From positions 1 to 64,000 of the IMG/VR virus record IMGVR_UViG_3300042526_000097: DNA of 64,000 bases. One strand, written 5' to 3'. Positions 5,599-14,520 of the stretch are shown here, piece after piece (the stretch's first letter is position 1; each line of letters opens with the position of its first letter). The position numbers were made by a program, and so were the translations under genes. Below the pieces are notes generated by a model. That model saw only the letters and a list, made by a program, of their open reading frames with translations. It was not told the DNA's origin and searched no databases. The DNA is from a virus.

Positions 5599-7680
5599 AT
5601 GTGGCATAATCTAGTAAATACTGAATACTTCAAGGAGGCAGCTAATGGCTTTAAGAAAAATGGAGGCAAGTACACTCTAGCCCCTAGAGGTTCTAAGGAC
5701 TACTTTGACTTTTGGCAGATGCATGAAGATAGATGTAAGAAAGGCTACAAGGTAGGTGGTACTTGGATTACAGGTAGACACTACTTCCATCTTAACTTCC
5801 AACCTATGTGGAAGACAGATGATGCTGTAGCATTAAGAGCATTTGAAGAAGCTAGAGATAAAGGTGGTAGGATATCTAAAAGAACTGCTGATAAGATATT
5901 AGACTTTCCAAGATTCCACGAGATGCAATATGAATGGTGGAGATTTAAACACATAGCTTGGAATGGTGGAACATTTATGGGAATAGACTCACCAGGGGGT
6001 AAGCACATGTGTTGTGCCAAGACTCGTGGAGCAGGATTCTCTTACATGGAAGCTGCTGATGGTGTGTACAACTACAACTTCATTCCCGGTTCTAAGTCAT
6101 ACTATTTTGCATCCACAGAACAATACCTAACAGTAGATGGTATTTTAGTTAAAGTACAAGAGGGACTAGATTGGATTAACAACCATTGTCCTTATTGGAA
6201 ACAGAACAGACAGAAGAAGAATACAATGATGCATCAGAAAGCATCTTACTTAGATCAGTATGGAGAAGAGCAGGGTTCTATGGCTGAGATTATGGGAGTC
6301 ATTGTAGACAACGCTAATAAGACTAGGGGTAAGAGGGGAAAGAAAGCAGTCTTTGAGGAAGCAGGTTCTTTTAAGAATCTTAAAGCTGCCTTAGAAATCA
6401 ACATGGGTTCTATGAGAGATGGTGACTTCTATGTAGGTCAGATATCAGTCTTTGGAACAGGTGGGGAAGAGGGCCCTTCAATTGAGGGACTTGAAGATGT
6501 CTTTATGAATCCTCATCAGTGGGACATGCTATCCTTTCCTAACATCTGGGAAGCTGGAGCAGACTCTGAGACAGGATACTTTGTTCCTTCCTTTAGGGCC
6601 AACTTTGTGTATACTGATAAAGATGGAAACACAGACATAGAGAAGTCACTACTATCTGATAATGAAGAGAGAGTTAAGAAGTCCAAGTCTAGAGATCCTA
6701 AAGATATTGATAGAAGAAAGGCTGAGTACCCACAAAGACCTTCTGAACTATTCCAACGATTACAACTCAATGACTTTAATGTCCACGAGATAGACCAACA
6801 GATTAAGAGGATTGAATCATCTACTACTATACAAGCCCTACTACGTCATGGTAACCTAGTATCTTCAGAATCTGATACAGCTTTAAATGGTGTAGAGTTT
6901 TTACCTGACAGCAAGGCTAAGCCTATAAACCAATACCCACATAAGAGAGGGGACGACCTTACAGGTTGTGTGACTATATGTGAAAGACCTTACAAGGACC
7001 AGAACGGTAAAGTACCATCAGGTATGTACAAGTTAGTCTTTGACTCCTTCTACAAAGATGATGCTGATGACCTTACTTCTTTATTTGACATTAGAGTCTT
7101 TAAACTAGACAACCCACACGATAGTTCCTACACAGGATTACCAATAGCTTGGTATACAGGTAGACCTAAACTAGCTAGGTGCCACGAGATACTATTCAAC
7201 CTATGTATGTACTATAATGCTACTGCTCAAGGGGAGATATCAGGTGGAGGACAATCAGTCTTAGACTATGCTAAGCAAAAGAGACTATTACATTGGTTAG
7301 ACTTTGAACCTGAGATGTTACACAACAAGGAGATAGCTTCAAAACAAAAGAACAGGTCTTACCTTATGAACATGACTACTGATAGAAAGAAGATGGGTAT
7401 GACTTATATGGCTGAGTGGCACATGGAGATTAGGGGAGTAAGAGCAGACCACACGCCTATCTACAATGTCCATCAGATATATGATGTAGGTCTACTAAGA
7501 GAAATGAGAAGAGGTGGTATACAGAACTCTGATAGAATGTCTTCTACACTTATAGCTATGTTTATGATTAAAGAGAATGTAGCTTATAGAGTAAAAACAG
7601 CACAAACAAAAAGTGACTTTTACTCAAGAACTTTGTTTACAGGAACATCCATTGCAGAAGACAATACATCTCTCTATTAA
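5599..7680 (+). CDS. terL: Terminase large subunit (TerL), packaging ATPase/nuclease
   Basis: TerL cuts concatemeric DNA and pumps it through the portal using ATP. An N-terminal ATPase carries an atypical Walker A (AKTRGAGFSYM, K141-T142-R143-G144-A145-G146) typical of crAss-like terminases. The Walker B is GKKAVFEEAG, with catalytic-type E253/E254. The C-terminal half has RNase H-like nuclease features: an acidic strand (MYKLVFDSFYKDDADDLTSL, ~residues 476-495) and a downstream QGEISGGGQSVLDYAK segment. At 693 aa the length is normal for the group. The start ATG follows the previous stop by four bases. A host-type promoter lies just after the stop, so portal expression can be independent. 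Confidence 0.95.
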   Translation: MWHNLVNTEYFKEAANGFKKNGGKYTLAPRGSKDYFDFWQMHEDRCKKGYKVGGTWITGRHYFHLNFQPMWKTDDAVALRAFEEARDKGGRISKRTADKILDFPRFHEMQYEWWRFKHIAWNGGTFMGIDSPGGKHMCCAKTRGAGFSYMEAADGVYNYNFIPGSKSYYFASTEQYLTVDGILVKVQEGLDWINNHCPYWKQNRQKKNTMMHQKASYLDQYGEEQGSMAEIMGVIVDNANKTRGKRGKKAVFEEAGSFKNLKAALEINMGSMRDGDFYVGQISVFGTGGEEGPSIEGLEDVFMNPHQWDMLSFPNIWEAGADSETGYFVPSFRANFVYTDKDGNTDIEKSLLSDNEERVKKSKSRDPKDIDRRKAEYPQRPSELFQRLQLNDFNVHEIDQQIKRIESSTTIQALLRHGNLVSSESDTALNGVEFLPDSKAKPINQYPHKRGDDLTGCVTICERPYKDQNGKVPSGMYKLVFDSFYKDDADDLTSLFDIRVFKLDNPHDSSYTGLPIAWYTGRPKLARCHEILFNLCMYYNATAQGEISGGGQSVLDYAKQKRLLHWLDFEPEMLHNKEIASKQKNRSYLMNMTTDRKKMGMTYMAEWHMEIRGVRADHTPIYNVHQIYDVGLLREMRRGGIQNSDRMSSTLIAMFMIKENVAYRVKTAQTKSDFYSRTLFTGTSIAEDNTSLY

Positions 7681-7688
7681 AAGTTTTG

Positions 7689-7696
7689 TATCTTTG
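7689..7696 (+). promoter_or_regulatory. TATCTTTG -7 element before the portal gene
   Basis: TATCTTTG followed by TA, 16 nt before the portal ATG at 7713, in the 32-nt gap after TerL. No TTG/TTTG is present at the expected upstream distance, so this promoter may be weak or need an activator. Confidence 0.5.
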
Positions 7697-7712
7697 TAAA
7701 AAATAGTGTATC

Positions 7713-10112
7713 ATGGGTGAGATAACCAGTTCTGGCAAACCAATGCAAACCCTTTTATGGGCTGATAAAATCAAAGACAACGGTAAGTGGTTTGAGAATT
7801 GCTGCAACTACTATGTAGGTGTAAGTAGATTCTACGGCCGTACAAGGAGTAATGATGCTAGAGACCTTAAAGTCTTGTATGATGTATACAATGCAAAGTT
7901 CCCTACTGATTGGTTTCTACAACATACAGATCCACTATCAGCTAAAGACCCTAAGCACAAACAGTTCCCGGCTAAGATAAGACCTGTTTGTATCCTTAGA
8001 ACCAACTTGGATCTTCTAATGGCTGAATACCCTAGGAGACCATTTATCTACCAAGTCAACAACATATCAGATGATGGGTACTCTAGATACCAAGAAGAGT
8101 TAAAGTCTCAGGTAACATCTAACATCACAGAGCACTTTAGGAACATGCTGATGAAACAGATGATGCAAGAAGGTTTACTTACTGAAGATGGACAACCTGC
8201 ATCAGAAGAAGCAGTTCAACAAGTTCAAGATAGACTAGACTCTCTAGAGATACCTGATGGTATTAAGAGTAAGTTCTCATCATCATACAAAGATGCAGTA
8301 GCTATCAAGGGACAAAGATGGTTAACTAGAATCATAGCAGAATCCTACCTACGTCAGAAGTTAAACAAGTGTTTTAAACATTGGGTAATAGTAGGGGAGA
8401 CTTACTCTTTTAAAACTATAGAGAACAATCAGTTTGTCTACAGAGCTATATCTCCATTGATGATTGACTATGATAAATCTCCTGAAGAGGACTTCATAGA
8501 AGATGGTGAGTGGGTAGTGTTTGAAGACTTTGTAACAGTCTCAGATGCAGTAGATAGATACTACACTGAACTAGTAGAAGATAACATTAAGAAGATGGAG
8601 CAGACTACCATCTATAACTCCCCTACACACCTCTATGACCATTTATCATCTACCCTTGAAACATCAAGAGGTAATAAGGTAAGAATACTACACACAGTTT
8701 GGAAGGGTAAGAAAAAATGGGGTATGCTGACTAGAATGAACCCTGAGACTCAAGAGGTAGAGACAATAGAAGTAGATGAGGACTACCCAGTAGATACAAC
8801 AACTGAATCAGTAGAATGGCACTGGGCTAATGAGATATATGAATGTACTAAGTTGTCTCACGACATCTACCTTAGGAAAAGAGCATTCCCTTTTCAACGT
8901 AACTCAATGTCTAACTTCTCTAAGACTAAACTACCTTACAATGGTAGGAAGTTCTCAGACACTCACTCACAGAATGTTTCTGTAATGGAGATTGGCCTTC
9001 CTCTTCAAATCATGTACATCATTATTACCTATACCCTTGAACGTACTATAGCAAGAAGTAAAGGTAAGATAGTACTATTAGATCAGAATGTAATACCAAG
9101 AGAAGAAGGATGGGATGAAGAGAAGTTCTTCTACTATGCAGAAGCTATGGGTTATGGTCTTATCAATAGAAACCAAGTAGGTGTAGATAAAGGATACAAT
9201 CAATACCAGGTTTTAGATATGAGTCTGTATGACTCTATTAAACAGCTGATAGATTTACAGATGCACTTTAAGTCTGAGTGGGATGACCTTATAGGAATCA
9301 ACAGACAACGTAAGGGACAAACCTATGCATCAGACTTAGTGGGAGTTAATGAAAGAGCTACCTTCCAATCTACAGTTATTACTGATATGATATTTAACCT
9401 ATTCGAAGAGTGGGTAGAAAGAGAACTACAGGGTATATTAGACTTGACTAAGTTCTTAGCTATAGATGGTGTCTACAAGGTATGGAATAGCACTGACCTT
9501 AATACTGAAATCCTAGAGATTGAACCTACTGAGTATTGCTCTGCAGACCTAGGTATTATGGTACAATCTTCTGCTGAAGCTATGGCTATTAAGAACAAGC
9601 TAGAAGGCAGTGTACAAGCAATGCTTCAAAACAATGTAAAACCTTCTACTATCTTACACATACTCAAGTCACAGAACATAGCTGACCTAGAGTCCAAGTT
9701 AAATCATATTGAAGAGATACAAGCTAAGGCAGAACAGCAATCAGCTCAATCTCAACAAGAAGCCGAAGCTGCTGCTGATGAACGTAAGAAACAGTTTATG
9801 GAATACCAAGAGTTGCTGAAGAGAGGTTCAATGCAAGAAGAGTATGATAGAAAAGAAGATATAGAGAATATTAGAGGAACTTTCAGTACTTTTACATTCC
9901 AAAACGGAGATGCAAACAATAATGGAATTCCTGATGCCACAGAAGTTGCTAAGCTTACTCTAGAAAGAGAGAAGTTTATGGCAACCCTACAAGGCCAAAG
10001 GGAAGCTAGAGTACATGATGCAAGAGAAAAAGAAAAGGACAGAGCACTTAAAGGTCAAGAGATTGCCTCTAAGGAAAAGATTGCAAAATCTAAACCTGCC
10101 CCAAAGAAGTAA
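7713..10112 (+). CDS. Portal protein, 799 aa
   Basis: The portal forms the dodecameric ring at the capsid vertex through which DNA enters and leaves. Evidence is position (directly after TerL, before scaffold and capsid), size, and a crAss-type portal N-terminus (an aromatic segment WFENCCNYYVGVSRFYGRTR at ~30-49 and RTNLDLLMAEYPRRPFIYQV at ~92-111). The middle is a large alpha/beta domain. Residues from ~655 onward are a long Gln/Glu/Lys-rich coiled coil (EEIQAKAEQQSAQSQQEAEA...), matching the helical barrel seen in podoviral portals. A basic KPAPKK tail ends the protein. It is co-transcribed with the scaffold gene, 15 nt downstream. Confidence 0.88.
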   Translation: MGEITSSGKPMQTLLWADKIKDNGKWFENCCNYYVGVSRFYGRTRSNDARDLKVLYDVYNAKFPTDWFLQHTDPLSAKDPKHKQFPAKIRPVCILRTNLDLLMAEYPRRPFIYQVNNISDDGYSRYQEELKSQVTSNITEHFRNMLMKQMMQEGLLTEDGQPASEEAVQQVQDRLDSLEIPDGIKSKFSSSYKDAVAIKGQRWLTRIIAESYLRQKLNKCFKHWVIVGETYSFKTIENNQFVYRAISPLMIDYDKSPEEDFIEDGEWVVFEDFVTVSDAVDRYYTELVEDNIKKMEQTTIYNSPTHLYDHLSSTLETSRGNKVRILHTVWKGKKKWGMLTRMNPETQEVETIEVDEDYPVDTTTESVEWHWANEIYECTKLSHDIYLRKRAFPFQRNSMSNFSKTKLPYNGRKFSDTHSQNVSVMEIGLPLQIMYIIITYTLERTIARSKGKIVLLDQNVIPREEGWDEEKFFYYAEAMGYGLINRNQVGVDKGYNQYQVLDMSLYDSIKQLIDLQMHFKSEWDDLIGINRQRKGQTYASDLVGVNERATFQSTVITDMIFNLFEEWVERELQGILDLTKFLAIDGVYKVWNSTDLNTEILEIEPTEYCSADLGIMVQSSAEAMAIKNKLEGSVQAMLQNNVKPSTILHILKSQNIADLESKLNHIEEIQAKAEQQSAQSQQEAEAAADERKKQFMEYQELLKRGSMQEEYDRKEDIENIRGTFSTFTFQNGDANNNGIPDATEVAKLTLEREKFMATLQGQREARVHDAREKEKDRALKGQEIASKEKIAKSKPAPKK

Positions 10113-10127
10113 ACTTAAACTAGAAAT

Positions 10128-11237
10128 ATGAAGTTCGTAAAACTTTACAGAGAACCCGGCAGTCCAAGTTCCGGGGGAGGTGAACCATTACCTCCAAGCT
10201 TGGCAGACATAGACAACAATGCAGAACCTGTTAAGGTAGACCCACCTACAAACCTTGCAAACCTTACACAAGACCCACCACCTGAACCTGTAGAAGGATT
10301 AGATGCTGATGGTAATCTATTGGAAGGTTATGAAGAGTTAGAAGATGGTACAATCCAAAAGGCTGCAACAGATCCTGCTGAACCTGTAGACCCTGATGAA
10401 CCTATAGATTCTACAGAGTTTTGGACTAACGTAGACAACTTAACAGGTAAGCCTGTAGAGGTTGAATATGGAGATGTAGATCCCTTATCCCCTGAAGGTG
10501 TAGCTATGAGAGAATCAGTAGTAAGGGATTCTGCAGTTAAGGAATTTGATGAGTACATCAAAGGCCAATACCCTAGAGCTTACTCATACTTCTTACACGT
10601 GCAAGGAGGCGGTTCTGATGAAGAGTTCTTTACTGAACCTTCTCAAGGATTAGTAGACAGAGATACCTTTGAGTCAGACCCTGACATCCAAGCTAATTGG
10701 ATACTCAATGACTTCTATCGTAAAGGTATACCTGAAGAGGTTGCACAAGCTACCATAGACAACTACATAAAGAACAATCAACTAAGAGAACGTGCCCTTA
10801 AGGTTTACAATGAGCAAGAGACTTTTGACAAACAAAGACTAGCTCAGATGGAAGAACAGGACCGTGTAACTAGAGAGTCTTTCCAAAGTAATGTAAACAA
10901 CCTTTCAAGTGTACTTGATAAGACTATCAAGAATGATATGAAGGTAGTAGTACCTGAATCTAAGCAAGCAGACTTCAAGAAGTTTGTAATGGATAAGGTA
11001 CAACATGATGGACAGAAGTTCTTCTTTGTACAAGAAGTAGGTAGTGATGTGAATACAGCAATGGATGCATTGTACCTACAATATGTAAAAGGAGACCTAA
11101 ACTCTATCATAGAGAAAAGAGCACAGTCAAAAGCCGTACAGAGATTAGGACAACGTATCAAGTCTGATAGAAGTAAAAGTTCTGGGTCAGGAGATGACAG
11201 AAGTTCAAAAGGTTATGTAACTTTGGGTGAAATTTAA
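10128..11237 (+). CDS. Probable capsid scaffolding protein, 369 aa
   Basis: It sits between portal and major capsid protein, the normal place for a scaffold that guides procapsid assembly and is later removed. Residues ~12-130 are acidic, Pro/Glu/Asp-rich and probably disordered. The middle (~135-230) is helical. Residues ~230-345 form coiled coils ending in a basic, Ser-rich tail (RIKSDRSKSSGSGDDRSSKG). A basic C-terminal tail that contacts the capsid protein is a common scaffold property. No protease motif is visible. The start ATG follows the portal stop by 15 nt, and the MCP starts 22 nt after its stop. Confidence 0.7.
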   Translation: MKFVKLYREPGSPSSGGGEPLPPSLADIDNNAEPVKVDPPTNLANLTQDPPPEPVEGLDADGNLLEGYEELEDGTIQKAATDPAEPVDPDEPIDSTEFWTNVDNLTGKPVEVEYGDVDPLSPEGVAMRESVVRDSAVKEFDEYIKGQYPRAYSYFLHVQGGGSDEEFFTEPSQGLVDRDTFESDPDIQANWILNDFYRKGIPEEVAQATIDNYIKNNQLRERALKVYNEQETFDKQRLAQMEEQDRVTRESFQSNVNNLSSVLDKTIKNDMKVVVPESKQADFKKFVMDKVQHDGQKFFFVQEVGSDVNTAMDALYLQYVKGDLNSIIEKRAQSKAVQRLGQRIKSDRSKSSGSGDDRSSKGYVTLGEI

Positions 11238-11259
11238 TTATTAACAAAAAAACTATAAA

Positions 11260-12774
11260 ATGGCAAATCAAGTTTATCCTGCGTATAAATACCAGGTACA
11301 AGAACAAATCTTCGATGCAAAGTCGATGCTAGATGAGACCAACTTTTATCATCAACGTCAGGGGGCTCCCTCTATTTTGACTGCTAAGTTGACCTACATC
11401 TTAGGTGATTACAACAAAGCTTTTCCTCTGTCTGGTATGACAGTAGGTGGAGTAGGGTACGGTGCTAACAACACTACTAAAGAGATTGATGACGTGCAGT
11501 TCACTTATCCAGTTATGGGTCGTGATGACAAGGCTTGTCCTATCTTAACTACTAACGGTGGTACAACACTAGGTATTGGTAACCAACCTTTCTACCTGAC
11601 GTTTGCAGACAACTGGATCAAACGATTCTACATCATTCAATCTCAAGGTGGAGCTCAGGCTTATGTACTTGAAGATGCTGAACCACAACCAACAGGTGGA
11701 TTCCGTTACAAAGTTGTATTGGATCCTGCTGGTCCTTCTGACTACCTTGCTGCTTCTGAAGCTACTGCAGGTTGTAACTGGGTTCCTTTACATACAGCTG
11801 TAGCAGAATCTGAGTCTCGTACTACAGAAACTGGTATGGTTATGCCGGGCTTGTTCAAGAACCAAATGGGTTTCATGAGAACAGGTATGAGTTGGGCAGG
11901 TAATGCTGCTAACAAAGTAATGAAGATTGACATTACTAACCAAGACGGAAAGACTACAAATGTTTGGATGGACTGGTTTATGTGGCAGTTTGAAAAGCGT
12001 TGGTTGTCTGACTGTGAGCACTACTACTGGTACTCTCGTTACAACCGTCTAGCTGATGGTACTATCCCATTGAAAGATATGTTGACAGGTAAAGTTATCC
12101 CACGTGGTTCAGGTGTTCTTGAGCAAATTGGTAACAAGTCTACTTACTCTAAAATGACCTACAACACACTTGCTAACAAAGTGGGTGATGCTTTATTTGG
12201 TCAGACAGATTCAGGTAGTATGTCTATCACTTTGATGACAGGTACAGGTGGATACCGTGAGTTTGACCGTGCAATGAAAGATGCAGGTGCTCAAATCCTT
12301 GGACCATTAGGTGCTGGTGATATTGCATCTCGCTTCGTAACAGGTACAGGTCGTAACCTTGCTTTAGGTGGCTTCTTTGATACCTTCTACCATATTGATG
12401 GATACACTATCAAAGTGAAGAAGAACCCAATCTTTGACGTAGGCCGTGTAGCTATTGCTTCACCTAAGCATCCTGAGACTGGTCTTCCTTTGGAGTCTTA
12501 TCGTATGGTATTCTTGGATGATTCTGACATTGATGGTCAGCCTAACATTATGCACGTTGCACAGAAAGGACGTTCTTTCATTGACGGTGTAATCCCAGGT
12601 CTTACTCCAATGCCTAAGTCTTTGCAAATCCTATCTGGTAACTCAGGTATGCAAGCTTCGAAACTCTTAGCAACTGATCAAGATAAATCAGCATACACTC
12701 GTATGAAGTCTGCTGGTATCCAGATCTTACGTGCTAATCGTTGCTTCGACCTACAATGTGTTGCTGGACTTTAA
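11260..12774 (+). CDS. Major capsid protein (HK97 fold, crAss-like family), 504 aa
   Basis: This is the main shell protein. Recognised from the crAss-like MCP N-terminus (MANQVYPAYKYQVQEQIFDA, then LDETNFYHQRQGAPSI), the order portal-scaffold-MCP, and the ~500-aa length of this group. Conserved-looking internal segments include KRWLSDCEHYYWYSRYNR (~residues 245-262) and GSGVLEQIGNKSTYS. Codon use differs from the neighbours (more CGT, GGT and C-ending codons), as expected for the most highly translated gene. A G/C-rich hairpin terminator follows immediately at 12782-12809, allowing separate control of its dose. Confidence 0.93.
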   Translation: MANQVYPAYKYQVQEQIFDAKSMLDETNFYHQRQGAPSILTAKLTYILGDYNKAFPLSGMTVGGVGYGANNTTKEIDDVQFTYPVMGRDDKACPILTTNGGTTLGIGNQPFYLTFADNWIKRFYIIQSQGGAQAYVLEDAEPQPTGGFRYKVVLDPAGPSDYLAASEATAGCNWVPLHTAVAESESRTTETGMVMPGLFKNQMGFMRTGMSWAGNAANKVMKIDITNQDGKTTNVWMDWFMWQFEKRWLSDCEHYYWYSRYNRLADGTIPLKDMLTGKVIPRGSGVLEQIGNKSTYSKMTYNTLANKVGDALFGQTDSGSMSITLMTGTGGYREFDRAMKDAGAQILGPLGAGDIASRFVTGTGRNLALGGFFDTFYHIDGYTIKVKKNPIFDVGRVAIASPKHPETGLPLESYRMVFLDDSDIDGQPNIMHVAQKGRSFIDGVIPGLTPMPKSLQILSGNSGMQASKLLATDQDKSAYTRMKSAGIQILRANRCFDLQCVAGL

Positions 12775-12781
12775 TCATAAA

Positions 12782-12809
12782 GGAGGGGCCTAAAAACCCC
12801 TCCACTTTT
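12782..12809 (+). terminator. Intrinsic terminator after the major capsid gene
   Basis: GGAGGGG (12782-12788), an 8-nt loop and CCCCTCC (12797-12803) form a 7-bp perfect G/C stem, followed by ACTTTTA. The short T tract suggests partial termination with some read-through to the next gene. Confidence 0.7.
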
Positions 12810-12832
12810 AAAAACTCTAAATAATAATAAAC

Positions 12833-13456
12833 ATGAAAAAGATTCTTTTAGTCTTAGCCCTGACTTTAACGGGCTTCTTATCACAAGCTCAAGTAACAGT
12901 ATCATCAGGTGCACACCCTAACTGGAATCTTGACACAGCATACGCAACTGGGGCTGCTTCACAAACAGGTAGTTGGTTTGGAAAAACTATTAGTGTGCCT
13001 ACTAATTTCATTTTAAATATTGATGTTAAGATTGTAACAGACAGTACATGCGTAGCTTCAGGAGGATTGACTACAGGTACTAAAGTAATGATCTATGGTT
13101 CTATGGACAATGTATATTGGACAAAAGTAGGAAGTGCATCAAATTATAATCCTCCTATAAGTTGGTCAGTGTCACCACTAACTTCTTTTGATGTTGCTAC
13201 ATACCCTAATAATACTTATACGGCTTATGGAAGTTCAACCTCATTTGATATAGCAGCTTTAACGGCAGATGCTGCAGCCTTACCTACGGCTGTACCCCTA
13301 ATTGCTGGTGTTCATTCTGGTTATTTTATACATGCTACTATTAAACAGCCTGAGTTTTCCTACTACAAAGTAGTAGTACTTTTTGCAACTAATACTACTA
13401 CCGGTACTCATAGGGCAAAAGCTGCAGCTCGTTACTACTTACGTAAACCTTACTAG
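12833..13456 (+). CDS. Virion-associated protein with a signal peptide, 207 aa (possible head fibre/decoration)
   Basis: The N-terminus MKKILLVLALTLTGFLSQAQ is a classical Sec signal peptide (basic start, hydrophobic core, small residues before AQ-V), with predicted cleavage around residue 20. The rest is Ser/Thr/Gly-rich and beta-stranded (VTVSSGAHPNWNLD...; GTKVMIYGSMDNVYWTKVGS). It resembles trimeric or jelly-roll virion proteins and has no catalytic motif. Other crAss-like phages encode head-fibre or auxiliary capsid proteins next to the MCP. Carrying a secretion signal inside the capsid operon is odd, because such proteins would leave the cytoplasm. It could instead be a host-envelope or secreted protein. 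It is bounded by terminators on both sides. Confidence 0.75.
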   Translation: MKKILLVLALTLTGFLSQAQVTVSSGAHPNWNLDTAYATGAASQTGSWFGKTISVPTNFILNIDVKIVTDSTCVASGGLTTGTKVMIYGSMDNVYWTKVGSASNYNPPISWSVSPLTSFDVATYPNNTYTAYGSSTSFDIAALTADAAALPTAVPLIAGVHSGYFIHATIKQPEFSYYKVVVLFATNTTTGTHRAKAAARYYLRKPY

Positions 13457-13477
13457 TTCTTACTTACTTTATAAAGA

Positions 13478-13506
13478 AAGCTCTGAAATACTTCAGGGCT
13501 TTTTTG
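13478..13506 (+). terminator. Strong intrinsic terminator
   Basis: AAGCTCTGAA (13478-13487), loop ATAC, TTCAGGGCTT (13492-13501) gives a 10-bp stem with one G-T pair and a run of six T. The T tract is followed by the TTG of the next promoter, so terminator and promoter are fused. Confidence 0.9.
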
Positions 13507-13533
13507 TTTGTAAGATAAAGTACCATATCTTTG
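13504..13533 (+). promoter_or_regulatory. Bacteroidota-type promoter
   Basis: TTG (13504-13506), 19 nt, TATCTTTG (13526-13533), followed by TA. Start codon at 13553. A full consensus match directly downstream of a terminator. Confidence 0.8.
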
Positions 13534-13552
13534 TAGCAGAAAACAGTATCTA

Positions 13553-14437
13553 ATGAAAAGCAAAACTTTAAACTCAAGAAAGATAACCATCTACCGTTCC
13601 GGTTCTTTCCTCTCTGTAGCACAGGGAAAAGATGTACAAGACTTCTTCTCTTCCTCTAAGAGGTCTATAGGCTCATACTTTGAATCTGGAGCTTCCAGAC
13701 GTATAGGTACTGGATTAAGCTTTGATGAAGAGGCTCTATTACTGCCACACATCTTAGATGTACCTGCAGAGCATACAGAGTTTAGAAAGAAGTTAAATGA
13801 GTTCTATCAAGACATGGACACCTCAGTGCCTTATGATACTGGTAGAATCTTAGAGATTGGATTAGACCACTCTAATACTGATAATGTATCTAAAGGTAAT
13901 ATGCCTCTAGACATCATGGACTACTTACGTTACAGGCATGCAATCAAACATCCACAGGTAGCCTTGAGTAAAGATACTGCAGATGGCAATACCTTAAAAG
14001 AGTTCTACATCTTTGACAAGTTTGAAGTATCTAAGAAGTCTTCTAAGCAATTGGAAGTTAAAGATGCTGCATTAGCTATTTACCAAGAAATCAAATCTGA
14101 TGATACTAAGGTTAGAATGGCTCTAGTGTTGTTAGGTATAAACCCTGATAGATTAGAATCTGGAGACCACATAGAGACACTACGTGGAGCTGCAGAGAAA
14201 GATCCTAAGAAGTTCTTAGAAGTCATGGGAGACAAGGAGTTTGAAATCAACTTCTGGATTCAGTCCATGGTAAACTACAAGATTGTAAAAGTCTTTGGTA
14301 AGAAGTACTTCGATGCTGAGACTGACAAGCTTATAGGTAATGACCTAGAAGAGACTATCTACTTCTTTAAGGATGATGTTAACTCTGACCTAATAGGTAC
14401 AATGAAAGCAAGACTACAAGACAAGCAGTTGTCATAA
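13553..14437 (+). CDS. Conserved phage protein, 294 aa, unknown function
   Basis: No known domain is recognised. The sequence is soluble, charged and mixed alpha/beta. The N-terminus (SRKITIYRSGSFLSVAQGKD) is strand-like, the middle has LEIGLDHSNTDNVSKGNMPL, and the C-terminal half is helical (FEINFWIQSMVNYKIVKVFG). It sits downstream of the capsid genes under its own promoter, so it is probably a structural, maturation or internal head protein. No nuclease, protease or transferase motif is visible. Confidence 0.75.
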   Translation: MKSKTLNSRKITIYRSGSFLSVAQGKDVQDFFSSSKRSIGSYFESGASRRIGTGLSFDEEALLLPHILDVPAEHTEFRKKLNEFYQDMDTSVPYDTGRILEIGLDHSNTDNVSKGNMPLDIMDYLRYRHAIKHPQVALSKDTADGNTLKEFYIFDKFEVSKKSSKQLEVKDAALAIYQEIKSDDTKVRMALVLLGINPDRLESGDHIETLRGAAEKDPKKFLEVMGDKEFEINFWIQSMVNYKIVKVFGKKYFDAETDKLIGNDLEETIYFFKDDVNSDLIGTMKARLQDKQLS

Positions 14438-14457
14438 TCTTATAGTTACTTAAGTAT

Positions 14458-14511
14458 ATAAACCGTATAGTAAGGATATGCCAAAAGCTGTCTTTAAACT
14501 ATACGGTTTAT
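14458..14511. promoter_or_regulatory. 14-bp perfect inverted repeat overlapping a promoter: candidate operator
   Basis: ATAAACCGTATAGT (14458-14471) and ACTATACGGTTTAT (14498-14511) are perfect inverted copies separated by 26 nt. The right arm contains the first bases of the TATCTTTG element (14509-14516). It has too little G/C and no T run, so it is unlike a normal terminator. It would suit a repressor or activator dimer, or an RNA hairpin. Confidence 0.55.
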
Positions 14512-14516
14512 CTTTG
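14509..14516 (+). promoter_or_regulatory. TATCTTTG promoter element, predicted leaderless mRNA
   Basis: TATCTTTG ends only four bases before the ATG at 14521. With the usual distance from -7 element to start site, transcription would begin at or next to the start codon. No clear TTG lies 17-20 nt upstream. Confidence 0.6.
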
Positions 14517-14520
14517 TTGC

